Positions 38,191 through 50,895 of a DNA stretch of 64,000 nt are shown in pieces. Every line of letters starts with the position of its first letter. Position 1 is the stretch's first letter. Made by a program: the position numbers and the translations under genes. Source of the DNA: Callaeas wilsoni (lineage: Eukaryota > Chordata > Aves > Passeriformes > Callaeidae); NCBI GenBank assembly GCA_013398955.1, contig VWPU01011592.1, positions 1 to 64,000 on the forward strand. Reading direction: 5' to 3'. Below the pieces are notes generated by a model. The model ran no database searches. It was given only the letters and a program-made list of their open reading frames with translations, and was not told the origin of the DNA.

Positions 38191-41100
38191 CCTAGTTTCT
38201 GGTGATTTTGGATTTATTATCCATGAAGCTCTCTGGTCACAGGTAAACGTTTAGTACATTAGTTATATTTAAGAGCTAGTAGTAGATTAACTCCAGTATG
38301 GAACGTAACTGTTTAATTCTGTAACTTTCTCTTTTTAATCTGAGTTTTTTTCATCTTTTCAGGTATTCTTATGCATTTAGTCTGGTTGGGTTTTTTTAGG
38401 GTAATAACTAAGTTTTCCAAAAGTTTACTTGCTGTAAATTTGGATTTTTTGAACAGATTTTTTTTGTAGAATTTCTCTCCTATTAACAAAGGTCTTCAGT
38501 CTGTTTCCAAAAAAGTATTTGTTGTTTTGCAATGTAATTAGGAAGTGCCTCTATATAAAAATTATGCATCTCTTGATTTCTGAACAATTTTATTTTCAAA
38601 ATCCTTATGCAGTGAAGTTCTACTAATTCCACTTTACAGAGAATGAACAGGCAAGGGCCTGGCACCAAAGGAAGTTTCTAAGGGTTGCCTGAAGCTTGTG
38701 ATGGCATGCCCACAACTACCCCTGGCAATACTAGACCATCCTCAAACTTCGAAGCTGAAGTACATGAGCACGCTGTGTGCACTCTGAGGGGAGGGCAGTG
38801 GGTGTGTGCCAGCCGGGGGCGGAAGCTCTGCAGAAGCTCCAAGCGTGGATGTTGACAAAGCTGGCTTCATCCTGACACTTCTGTCAAATGTACCCAAGTG
38901 GGTGCTGCTAAACTAAGCAGTGTTCAGGCTGTTATTCCGTGGTTCTTGAACAGAGTCCCACTTCATTCAGGGTGACATTCTCTTGTACGTCCTTGTTTGG
39001 AGGCTAGTTTGGGTAATCTCTGTGCAGGTGAAACTCCAACAAATTGTCTCCAGGTTGTGGTTGGATGCTAGATGCTGGGGGACGGGTTTCTCTGTGGTCT
39101 GTAGGTCTCACACAAGTCTAAAACAACCAGATGATGTGGGACAGGGCTGTCTCAGACATCTGCCTCAGCTGGCTTTACTGTTGCATTTGAAGCTGTTGCT
39201 TTGGTGTGTGCTCTTTCACAAGCTTAGGGTGTCGTAATGCTTTTCTCAAGTGTTTTAGAAACCCAGCACAATCAGTGGAGCCTGTTCCTGTGTTCTCTGT
39301 GTGTCAGCTGAGCTGCCATGCAAAGACACAGTAACACTCTTACAGTCTCTTTAAAAATTAATGCTAAACAACACAAAGAAAAAAACTTCAGAAGCAATTT
39401 CCAAAAATTGCATTAGATAGCTAACTAGGTCAATGCATCCCCAAAGACAGATGCAGACAATCACTTGCATTCCATCTTGACTGGTTCCGAGGTGAAATGT
39501 AATTTGTATAAAAGGCTTTCTAGTCATAACAAGAGTCACAAATTAATCTCTGATGCATGTTTGAAGTACAGACCTCCTGAATGATGAGCTCTAGGGAATG
39601 CTCTTTGCCCTATCAATTTTAGTTGGTTCATATTTTCTCCCTTTCTTTCTCCTGTTTTTAATACTTCTTGAAATCTGCCATTGGCTTTGATTTCTTTAAT
39701 TCTTGTGATACTTTGTCAGGATAGGTATTGCTTGTTTCTTCTCCTGCTTCAGTAACAATGACTAATGAATTGGTATCTGCAAGGCATGCTTAGGAAAAAT
39801 TGAACTGAGACTTGCTACTCGCATCTGCAGGTTTACAAGTTTGGCTGTACCTTAGGGAAATCAGAACTCCAAATTTTGCCCATACTTACTTTTGGTCTGT
39901 ATCTGTCATGTCAGCCTACCTTAAATGAATTTTCTTTTCTTTTATAGCTTGTTTACTAGAGATGTCACATCCAGGAGGGTACAGAGTCTTGTGCATTAGT
40001 CATTGAGAACAATGTGCTGATCTTTGCCCCCACGTTAGCAGGAACTAGTGATCGCCTCTGTGTTTAGGCTGGTTGTTCGATGCTTTCTGTGATAGCATTA
40101 TGCCATCAGGCAACATTTTTGGTGAAACAGTTTCCATTTAGTGGAGCACCATTTGTGCAAGAGTGGTATGGTGGTGCATCTCAACAATGTCCTACCCTGA
40201 GTTAATGCACTGCCTAAAGGGTCACTCTGGGCACTTTGCACATGCTATGACAGTGTTGCCATAATGGAAGAAAAAACTTGGGCTTGCAGAAGCCACAGCT
40301 GAAGTTTCCCCAATAACTCTGAGAGTCTCAGTAATCACTGAGTATGAACAACCATGCTCTGAAAAAGAGCAGGGAGAAGGGAAGTGCTTTCTCACATGTT
40401 AAAAGTGTAGTTTTAATGGCACCGTTCTTCTTTCCCCCTCACAAGGTTAAGATATTTAATGAATCTTTCTGTTCAAACCTTTTTTGGGCTATCCATGTTC
40501 AGAAAGATTTATTACTTCTGGGGCGAGCAAGACCATCAGATGCTCTTCTTTGGTATACCTAGGAGGAATGACTGAAATGTTCATTCTGAGTACATATTTA
40601 CATTTACATTTACAGGTAAAATTTACTTTTCTTCAATTCTTGAAATTTAATATGTGCACTGAATGCAAGGAAAATGCTTTAAAACACAGTGTGTGGATTT
40701 TTTTTCTTCTTTTATATATAAAATATGAAGTGCACTTCAAGAAGTAACTGAATTATTTGTGCAGTTCATTCTGAAAAGTCTTGCATTTTTTCAGTTTACT
40801 TTTTTCTTTGATGCCAAACCACTGGTATCACAGTGATGCTCTTTGAGAAAGCAGGAGCAAGCAAAAAAGAAATAAACACTTGTGCTCCTCTTATTAACTG
40901 AAAAGTTATGATGGTGTAATTTGTTTTGGTTGTTGGCTCTTTAGTATCTGCATGTCTTTGAGACTTGCCTTCCAGCATATACCAAATGTGAACAGTCAAA
41001 ATTCACTGTTTCAGTGACGGATTAGTGTGTTTATTACCCTCTTAAATATTTCTTTCTATCCTTGTAAAATAAGGGAAGATGTTAGAGATGCAGATTTTAG

Positions 41101-44100
41101 ATCTGTATCACAGTGCTTGAGACTGGAATAACTACTTTTGTTTTCAGTGTAAAGACACTTCTTGTTTAAAGTTGTACAGTGCATTTGTAGAAAATATGTA
41201 ATCTGTACAACCTTTGCAGTTGGTCCTTCTGTCATGTCACAGGGAGTTAGTATCATTGATGAACTTTGAGATTATAAAGCAAATACCTGGACTTTTGGAG
41301 GAGTTTAGTGTAAGTAGAGTGTAGTTTTGGGAAGGGTGTTAAGAGACCTGGTTTACATGTTGAAATTGGGTAACAAGTGCTGAGACAGGGGATTGTTCTC
41401 TACAGCAGTATGTGTTAGGAGAGCTTCCTTGGCTGAAGAATCAGGATGGTTCAGTGTCACCTTGTACAAATGCAAGGGCACACTGGCACTCTGAAATTCT
41501 TACTGAAATGCTTACTCAAGTGTTGATGTCTCTTTTCTAGACACAGCTATATGTTTTTGCTATTGTTATGTCATATCAGCCGCTTCTGAGAGCTTCTCTC
41601 AACCTGAGGCCTGGGAAGAAGTGTGTCACGTAGGTGACATTTGTGATGGTTGCCTTTGTCCACTGAGAATAGAAAAGCCTCCCATTTTAAATCAATGTCA
41701 TTGCAATACCATCTATCAGATGTGAATGGTGAAGTGAAATACTGCTCTTTCAATCACAGAATTGAGTTGCTGTCCTTCACTGAGGAAGGTCACTTGTTTA
41801 AAATCTGAATTCTTTTACTGTAGCACAAGGGGATGACATTATTTCAACTTCTTCTAGCCATGCTCACAGGTTAGTTTACAGAGGGAATTATCTGGAAGAA
41901 TCAGTGTAAAAAAAATAAGCAGACTCTCTTCTTACAATAAATAGCATCATGTATCACATCTTTGGAGGCTTGCACTTCATCCATAAAATACTATGTTATC
42001 TGTGCTGGGTACTGGTGGAAGCTTTGAGCACATGTGGGTGAGGTGTATGGCAGAGGGTTGTTGGGTGGTTTTGAGGTAAACACTTGGCTTGGCAGTGGCA
42101 TAGGATGGCACTGTCACTGCAGGCCATCTGTAGAAAGCACAGAGGAAAGAGCAGTTGCCTGACTCAGCTGCAAAGCTTCCAGGCACCGGAGCCAGATCTA
42201 CCCTTATGTATCCTTTTCCAGTAAGGGCAGCATGTGCTGATATCCTTTGCTGGTATGCGTGTGGGATTATGCCTCTGGATCATTCCTCTCCCACAAGCTC
42301 CTGCCTCCCCAGCTGGTTTTTTGAAGAAGATTTGTTGTTTTTATGAATTTTAGGTGTTTCTTGCTGATAGAAACGTTGCTGGATCCCACATCTTTCCTGT
42401 GTCTCTCATTGTCCATTGTGGATGGTGACTTATAGCCTAGCCTCAGTATTTTTCATGGGAAACTTGTGTGCTTTTCTTTAATCAAAAGCGATATTGGACC
42501 ACTTCCCTTTTCACGTTATTTTAAATATGTAGAATGTAGTGAGTTGTGCTTCTGCAAAATGCTCCATTCAGTCACACAGGTTTCGCTGTCACCTGCATCA
42601 CCTTGTCTGCCAGCTGCTGCCCCCACAGAGTGACCCACGCTGCTGCTGGAGGCTGCCACATCTGGTCTAGAAGTGAAAGAGCCAGCATGTCATTTTCAGA
42701 GGTCTGCAACACACTTGGAAGCAGCAGCTCTAAATGCCCTGATCTACTTTGAGTCAATGTGGGACAATCAGGTGTATTTTTGTGGCACAAGTAAACACTT
42801 TCTCGTAATCTCTCTCATGTGACAGCAGCAAATAATTTTCTTCAAAACTACCTCTTGAAGGTGCAAGTTTCTGCTTTGTTTAGTTCCAATTCAGTCCTGG
42901 CTCTTGCTCAGCTTCTTTAGAAATTTTATGGGATTTTCTTAATACTCCAAGGGATGGTTTGCAATATGAAAAAACTTAAGAGAATGTCATCTTCAGTCAG
43001 TTGTTGTCAATTGAGGCCATCATTATCTAAAGCCAATAAAGAATCCTCTTTCTTGTGGTGTTTCCAAGCATTGAGTGGTGAGGAAGGATGAGACACACAG
43101 GAACTGAGGCCTCATGAGCTGCTGTGAAATGGCCAGTGGTCTGCAGGGTGCAGCTGGGGAGGGAGAGGTGAGCTGGAATGCAGCTGGGGTGTTGTGGGGG
43201 ACAGCGAGAGTGGGATGCCTGCCTTGAGACTTGGATTTAAATAGTCAGAAGATGTACGCCAGTCTGACAAAAGAAAATCTGGTGTCATCACTGAGAAGGA
43301 GAAAGTAGAATAATTTGTATTTGATGTGAAGGCTTGTATCTGAAACTATTACATTTAAAATATACTAAAATAGTGGTCTTCCCTGGAGCTGGGGCTATCA
43401 AGACACATTGCAGTAACATTGATATGCTAATCTCTTCAGTGTTCACATTGCTGTTGGCTTTGTAACAATAATGTGTACCTAAATGTGTTCCCATTGGAAA
43501 AGATTTTTTTCTTTCAGTTGAAAGCATACTTTTGGTTTCCAAAAGCTTTCAGTAGCAACATGGTAAACACTTCTTTAAAGTGATTTTAAAAAGTAAGAGC
43601 CAATTTATTCAACCTTGCCAGACCTCTTCTGAGGAATCTATACTAAAATTATAAACTGTTTTTCCCTAGTTGGATGTTGCTTGTCCCTGAAAATCAAGGA
43701 TGAAAGAAGAGGGCATAGAACATAAACAGCTCTCAGAACTTGCCTTTATTTTTCTGCTGTTGCTCCCCCAACTGCCATGTTTTCTATCACTATTTACTAG
43801 GCTTGTTTAAAAAGATATACAACTCTAGTAGGGAGAATAGGACCTTACAATTCTTTTGCAAAAATAAAAAATTATTCTGCAGAAAAAAAGTGTTCTTCTG
43901 TTTCTTGTCAAAAGCTATCAACAGTAGTGGCGAAGGGCATGAGGTGGCTCTTGGGTTTTACCCTGAACATGCAAAACTAGTAATGAGGAGGAAACTAAAA
44001 AAAGACAGGAAAAGCACCCAAAACTCAGACCTCCAGAGAGCTGCTGCACAATTGAATACATTGTGCTAATGTTACAAAATACTGAATTAATTTTGTCCTA

Positions 44101-44307
44101 TATTTCTTCTAAATTAATTTTAATTAAACTGTAATAGTTCATATGAGCAGCTTATAATTGCTTTTTTCCTAGTGTGGTTTGTACAGAATCATTCCAGCTG
44201 CTATCAGTAGAAGATGCATTGACTGCATCTGCATTAGCGTTTTGGCTCTGAGCAGCAGCATAGCTCTGCAGTGAGTCTCTTTGCATCTCCCATTGTCATT
44301 CCCACAT

Positions 44308-44330
44308 ACTTTTTGATCAGATCAAAAAGT
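44308..44330. repeat. Perfect inverted repeat, 10-bp arms, 3-nt centre
   Basis: ACTTTTTGAT, CAG, ATCAAAAAGT. A near-palindrome with no associated mobile element visible. Confidence 0.9.
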
Positions 44331-45422
44331 GGTGTCAGTTCCCATGGAGCAACTTCCTCCGGGGGGCCGTTAAACCACAGGTCTGCTCCAGGGATTCATT
44401 CGATGTGCTCGGACTCTTTTGGAGATGTGAAGGTTTAAATCAATGATAGAGTCTCAGGGCAGCTTCTGCTCCATGAGTGGCAATGTTCTGCTTAGGAGTC
44501 TGGGCTAAATCTAGTTAGACATAAAACCTAAAAATGACATGTCATGGACATCTAGGGACCTCAGCTTCAAACAGCTTTGACCTGGTGATCCCTGCTACTG
44601 CACTGCCTTACTTGCTGAGATGCACATGGTCATACTGCTTCCTAAACTCTGCAATGCCCAGAGGAATTAATTCTCTTTACAGATGAGTGATCTTCGGTGT
44701 TAAAATGCATTGTGTTGTTTAGTGAACAGGCATGTTGTTATCTGAAAGATAATTGAGTGCAGGAGTTATGTGTATCCTCCTCTTACCCCAGTCCAACATA
44801 GCACTTCTCCAAGGATGGGAGGATTTCATAGTATTTTCTGAACCCTAAGGGAATTACTTTCCTTTGTGGTGGAATTCATCTCCAAGTTACCATGCAATGG
44901 TGAAACTTTTCTTGTAGCTTGCTTGTGGTTTAGTGTTTGATGATTTGATCTCAGATGCAGAGATCAAATTGTGTCTTAGTGTTACTCTGCAAGTTTTACT
45001 ATATTTGATTTTAAACATTCACCATTCCCTTTAGATGAATGTTAGGGTACTTGAACAGTGACTCCTGCATGCATTTGTTGGCTGGTAATTGTCTCTAGCA
45101 AAACACTTGCAGAAATCCATTTATGACTGCAGACATATTTTGCTTTTTCCTTCTTCAGTGCTTGTCTGCTGGTGTCTTCAACCTGGCTGTGTAGGTACAA
45201 AGTGCATATAGGTGTGTATAGGTGGAGAATGGAAGTGAATTAGCTTCTCAGGTTAGCATCAGAGCCTGCATGATCAGCACTGGTGATTTCTCTCAGTGAC
45301 TAAGTGACAGCTCAGACAAAGCCTCCAAACACAACGTCAGTGAATGGAGGTATTTGGAAATCCACTCTAAAACATAGGTGGCCTGAATTCCGCAGCTTTC
45401 TTCCAGCTTTGCTCTCCCTATG

Positions 45423-45450
45423 TTTTTGTTTACAAGTTTTTGTTTACAAG
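45423..45450. repeat. Tandem 14-bp duplication with two TGTTTAC cores
   Basis: TTTTTGTTTACAAG occurs twice head to tail. TGTTTAC is the forkhead-factor core. Whether it is bound is unknown. Confidence 0.85.
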
Positions 45451-46743
45451 TCACAAGAATTTTTCCTTTCAGCCTGCTCAAAAGGTTGATGACAGCTGGC
45501 AGAAGGCACAGTTAGGCAATGATGCTTTTGCTGAGAAACATGAAAATATTTTCCTAGTATCCATAGAAGGATGCAGATGCTTCTTTAATCTGACACTGAA
45601 AATTAACTTTGTTTCCTGACCCAATCCAATGCCAGCCAGGCTGTTGTAACTCCCTGAAGCAGTTTTGCTGGTGCCTTTATGTTCATCAGTCTCTGCAGCC
45701 TGACAAAATCTAAGTGAAGTAATTGACCCCTCCCTAGGACTTGATATTTTTTTCAGTTTGTTTTATTGCTTATCCTTCAAATACCTGTTTTTCACAGCAA
45801 GTTGTTTTGCCTCTGAAAAGTCATTAAACATCCTGGAAAAGTAACTCGTACATTGTAGAGGATATACATATCTGGGTAAAATTCTGTCCCTTCTCTGCAC
45901 CACAGGTAATCTTCATGGCTGATCATGGGTGGGAAATGTACAATTTTCCCTGAAACCAAAAAGATTATCTGAAATTTCTGCTATACTAGTGGTGTTTTTT
46001 CCTTCAAATCTAGAAAAACCATGAGCTTTTTGGGAAACTGAAATGCTCTTTCGTAACCACTAGTTGCTCACCATGTACTTCCACTGGGATGCTGAAGAGT
46101 GTTGTTTGAAGTTTGTCTGCACCATGTTTGACTTCAAGTAGTGTCATTTCTTTTAGATAACGGTTAACTTGAAAACGATTTAAAAGCAGCATAAAAATCT
46201 ACTTCACTGAAATTACGAGGAAATGTCTCAGAATTCCTATATCTTCTTGAAAAATGAGTTTCAGGTCTCTAAATAATTTAATACAATGTTTATGATCTTC
46301 CTTTCTATCTGCTAGATCTGTGAGGCTGCAGAGAAGCAATGAAAAGGCCTTTGCCCTCCATGTGTCTACCTTGTAGTGCATACGTAACTGGGGAAATAGA
46401 TTGAGTATTATCTTACACTCTGCTGGACTTCCAGCAGCTTTTTAAAGAATTGCCTTTTAAAATATTTTAAACTTGAAAGGAAACTGCTAATAAACACGGC
46501 ATTTACGCAATGCCATTCTGTCTTCGTTATGCTGAAAATGGTAAAAAAGCTTTCCACTTCATGTAAGACTATTTGCCTTATGTGAAGATTGCTTGCACAT
46601 GTATTCCAGAGTATGTGAGAGACCTTGAACTGTCCCTTATGAGTATTTATTAATGATCTTTCTCTATTTCTACCATAGTCCTCATTTTGAGATGAGGGTG
46701 AGAAAGCAAAGGAGACCGGAACTCCCTCTGTACAGCACTGAAC

Positions 46744-47091
46744 AATCATAGAATGGTTTGGGTTGGAAGGGACCTTTAGAGATGGTCAAGTTCCAATCCC
46801 CTGCCATAGGCAAGGACACCTTCCACTAGACCAGGTTGTTCAACCCCCCATCTAACCTGTCCTTGAACACTTTCAGGGATGGGTTATCCACAGCTTTTCT
46901 GGGCAACCTCTTCCACTGGCTCACCACCCTAACAGCAAACAATTTATTTCTTATATCCAATAGAATTTACCCTCTTTTAGTTTAAAACTATCACCTCTTG
47001 TCCTTTCACTGCAGACCCTGGTACAGTGTCTCTCCCATCTATCTCATAAGCCCCTTTTGTATATTGAAAAGATGAAATAAGCTCTCCTTTA
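46744..47091 (-). mobile_element. CR1 LINE 3' fragment, antisense
   Basis: It begins AATCATAGAATGGTTTGGGT, the hallmark CR1 3' end in reverse complement. It continues through the CCTTCCACTAGACCAGGTTG, CTTTCAGGGATGGGTTATCC and CACCTCTTGTCCTTTCACTG blocks to the AAGCTCTCCT block. No coding part of ORF2 remains. Confidence 0.94.
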
Positions 47092-47447
47092 TTTCTTTGT
47101 CATATTTCATACCAATTATGGAAGTCATCAGTTTAGTATTCTACACTTGCTGTTTTCAATATTGATCTGTATCTGCTGCAGAGGTTATAAATTCAGGGTA
47201 AAAGCTGTCAGTCTAGTGTGACTGACAGGTTCTTGATTAATGAAGCCTGGTACTGAAATTGCAAAACATCAGCTGTTGGCGGTATGGAGATGACTGAGTT
47301 TTACAGGATTTGTATGTAAGGATGCTTTTCAGTCATTGTTATTTAAGATAACCATGAAAAGTGCCAAACTTCCTTTTCAATTACTACTGGTTGTAATAAC
47401 TAGTACCATCACAGATAATGCTGTACGTTTCATGTAAGAATCTTGTG

Positions 47448-47962
47448 AATGACCTCTGAAGGTTCTCTAATCCAATCCCTAATCAAAACAGGATAAATCA
47501 GAGCAGGTTGTGCAGGAACTTTATCTGAATTTTTTGACCATGACCTGTCTACATCTCTCTTTCTGTGTTTTTTCGTTTCCATATTACAAAATAAACAGAC
47601 TTCACACCTGGCCCAAATTTTCTGCATCCCAGCTTACCTGTTGCCTTTTGTCTTACCCTTGCACACCTCTGAGGAGCCTGGGTCTCTGCCCCTCTGCTAG
47701 GTACCTGTAGACAGCAGAACCTTTTCCCTTTACCTTCTCTTTCAAAGTGGAACAATCCCAGTTGATTCAGCATCTGCTTGTATATCATGTGCTCCAGCCA
47801 ATCCACCTTGGTGGTTCTGCTCCAGGCTCGGGCAGCACTGTGATGTGCTGATCCTGCTGTGGGCATTGCAGCTGCAGGGAGAGAGGAGAGGAAGAAATGT
47901 TTCCTTGACCTGCTGGCAATGCTCCTGCTCCTCCTCCCAGGATGTGGTTGACCCTCTGTGCT
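47448..47962 (-). mobile_element. Ancient CR1 LINE fragment, antisense
   Basis: An old, diverged copy. It reads TGACCTCTGAAGGTTCTCTA, TCAAAACAGG, GAGCAGGTTGTGCAGGAACT, then GAGGAGCCTGGGTCTCTGCC, GGTACCTG, CATGTGCTCCAGCCAATCCA, CCTTGGTGG and TTCCTTGACCTGCTGGCAAT, ending at GGATGTGGTTGACC. These blocks follow the order of the CR1 'gacctctggaggtctctagtcc' subfamily in antisense, with several internal deletions. The 161-codon - strand frame at 47549-48034 overlies this relic and is not a gene. Confidence 0.78.
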
Positions 47963-50193
47963 GAAAAACGTAGTGTTGTTGAGTGGTAATGGTTGCCTTG
48001 GAGCCTGTGGTGTTTCTGATGGAAGATGCTTCATACTAAAACGTGGTAAATTAGCTAGTACCTTGAGATAAGGTGTGATCTTAGGCTGCAGTTTGGTGAA
48101 ATATTTAGGTGTATATCTGTCATTCTGTCTTCAGTGAAACTCAACTTTGTGCTCAACTTCAAATGCTTTCCTTAAAAAAGTTGAAGCAGTTTCTTAAGAC
48201 ATACTATTTTCAGCTACACACTGTTGTTGACGGCACAGCACTATTTTGTTGGGCTGTCAACTATATATCCATTGATGGTGCTGTCTTGTTCTTAGGAAGC
48301 CAAAGTTAAAGCGGTTTAACTGTAACCTACAGTGACTTTTTGATTTCTCTTCTCTCTAGGTTTTAGAATTCAGCTGACCTGTGATTGATTTCAAAGCAGG
48401 ATTTTATAATCTGTTTAAATGTGGACCTCATCACTATTTTAACTTTTTCCCTTTTATTTTTAGTGAAGATCTTATGCTAACAGAATCTGATTTTTAAAAA
48501 GTGAGAGGAATTTTTTAGGCCCCTAGATAAATTGGGTTTTTTAAACATTTTTAAGGAGATGGTCTAAGCTACATGTGCTACTAATAAAGCAGAAAATAAG
48601 AGTGGACAACTGTTGTATTCATAAGTTCCATGGAGACTTTCATTGACCTCCAGGCTCGTTTTTCAGTTCTATTAAACTTTCCTTTTTCCCTGTTCCCTCC
48701 TGGGAATGGATTTCTGTGTCTCATTCTTTTGAAGGGCAAGAAGTAGAAATATGTTTTTACTGTTAAACTACTGGCTTAGGGCAGAAATAAAGATATTTCA
48801 TTTAGAAACAAGGGATAGAGGGGGCAAAATAATATAACTAAACCAAGATTTTTGGCAGAAACAAATTGCAAAAAATGTAAGACTTGAAGTGTGTTGTCTA
48901 GAAAATAAAATACAGTATCTATATAGGTGTTAATACATTAACAGCTGGGAAGATCATCTTGAGCGTAGACTACTGACTGGGAGGGAACTCTTTAGTCATC
49001 AGCTTTTTTAGTGCTCTTCTAATTGAAAAAGAACAGCAACAACAACACACACCCCCAAAAAATAGCACTCCTGAAACTGCCCTGGCTGCAGTTTTCTGTT
49101 AAGTCTCTTTCCTCAACTTAAAATGAAAGAAAAAAGCCTTCTAATTCCAGATTGCCAAATGCTCTGCCCTGCACTTCACTACTTGATGAGAGAGTGGGGT
49201 GGGAAGCTCTTCAGGCTGTTACAACACTTGGCTTATTTTGGTTGTGCCTGTGTAATGCTCCTACATCATCTTATCTTTCCTCCTCTGCTTTCTGCAGCTT
49301 TAAGTGAGGGTCACATAACTGTTTCCTATGTAAGGCAGGAGTTCTGGAGCAGACTCTGAAGACAAGTGCTGATTTGCAGGCTGCATGTATGCACAAGACT
49401 GCCTTAGTATCTGTTGTGTTATTTCTAAGGTACTTTCCACAGCGAGAAAGAAATTGCAATGTGATCCTTATTTTTCTGTGTCCCCAGCCCAGTTTTCATA
49501 TCAGTGAAGCAGGAAAACCTCCCCCTCCCTCATTGCCCCACTCCACAGGTCTGACAGTATCACAGTGGGATCCCTTTTCCCCAGTGCAGATTCTCGTTGG
49601 TCATTGGGACCACTTCTCTCAGCTCTCTGGCATCATGGAAATGGCCACTCTATGTTGTCTGGTTTTTTTGTGGTTTCTCTAGTTTTAAAGGTCTTCATTA
49701 CAGCAGATTCTGTTTTCTATAGAGAGCAAGTCATACAGAGCCAAAATGGAGTCCTTTTTTTTTGCTTCCCTACTTGCCACTGCTTCTTGTTCTATTCAGA
49801 GGTGTTATTAATTGCTGCTGCCTTTGTGCAAGTACACAGTCATATAGATTTTCCATCACCAAAGCTTTATATCAAAGAATGTAGTATCAAAGAAAAGATT
49901 TTGTCCTTTTACAGATAAAAGAAAACGTCTCTATTTTCAGAACTCCCAAAGACCAACTCAACTTGCTGTTAGAACAAAAAAAATCTATATTAGGGTTTCT
50001 TTTCACAATATGTGGATTAAAAGATCAATTGGAGAGATCATTTATTTGAAATCTGGATTTCCTGAGCAAACAAAAAACCCCTTCCAGTTCATCTAGGCCT
50101 GGAAAACCTCCTTGCTCTACTTAATTCTCCAGAATCTAGGTGGTTATGTCTAATTAGCTTTTATTTGCTTTTTGACCAGGCTGTCTGGTTAGA

Positions 50194-50895
50194 ATAGAAT
50201 CACAGAATGGTTTGAGTTGGAAGGGACTTTAAAAATCATTTAGTCCCAACCCCTCTGCCGTGGGCAGGGAATCTTCCAACCAAGACCAGGTTGCTCAGTG
50301 CCCCATCCAACCTGGCCTTGCACATTTTCAGGAATGGGGCATCCACAGCTTCTCTGGTCAACCCCATTCCAGTGTCTCACCACCCTCACAGTAAAATATT
50401 TCTTCCTAATATCTAATCTAAATCTCTCCCCTTTTAGTTTAAAACCATTCCTCTTAGTCCTATCACTATCTGCTCATGCAAAAAATCCCTCTCCCTCTTT
50501 TTTATAAGCTTTTAGGTACTGAAAGGTTGCAGTAACATCTCCCCAGACCTGTCTCTTGTCTAGGCTGAACAACCCCATCTCTCTCAGCCTGTTTTTGTAG
50601 GAGAGGTGCTCCAGCTCTCTGATCATCTCTGTGCCCTCCTGCTCCTTTGGACCTGCAGTGCTTCAGCTTTTGCCTTGTGCTGGGGACCCCAGAGCTGGGC
50701 ACAGCACTTCAGGTGCCGTCTCAGGAGGGTGGAGTAGAAGGGCAGAATCCCCTCCCTCGCCCTGCTGCCCACGCTGCTCTGGATGCAGCCCAGGACACCT
50801 TTGGCTTTCTGGGCTGTGTGCACATATTGCCAGGTCACATCCAGCTTTTCATCCAGGAAAATCCTGAAGTCCTTCTCAGCAGGGCTGTTCCCAAT
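50194..50895 (-). mobile_element. CR1 LINE, 0.7 kb, antisense
   Basis: It starts with AGAATAGAATCACAGAATGG, then TTTGAGTTGGAAGGGACTTT, and runs through the full 3' untranslated blocks into the end of the reverse transcriptase frame. On the - strand, 50623-50838 reads TWQYVHTAQKAKGVLGCIQS and then SVGSRAREGILPFYSTLLRR, the conserved CR1 ORF2 C-terminal blocks. The first conserved block contains the 'AQKA' motif of the family. It is truncated near 50895, and neighbouring frames are shifted. Confidence 0.94.
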
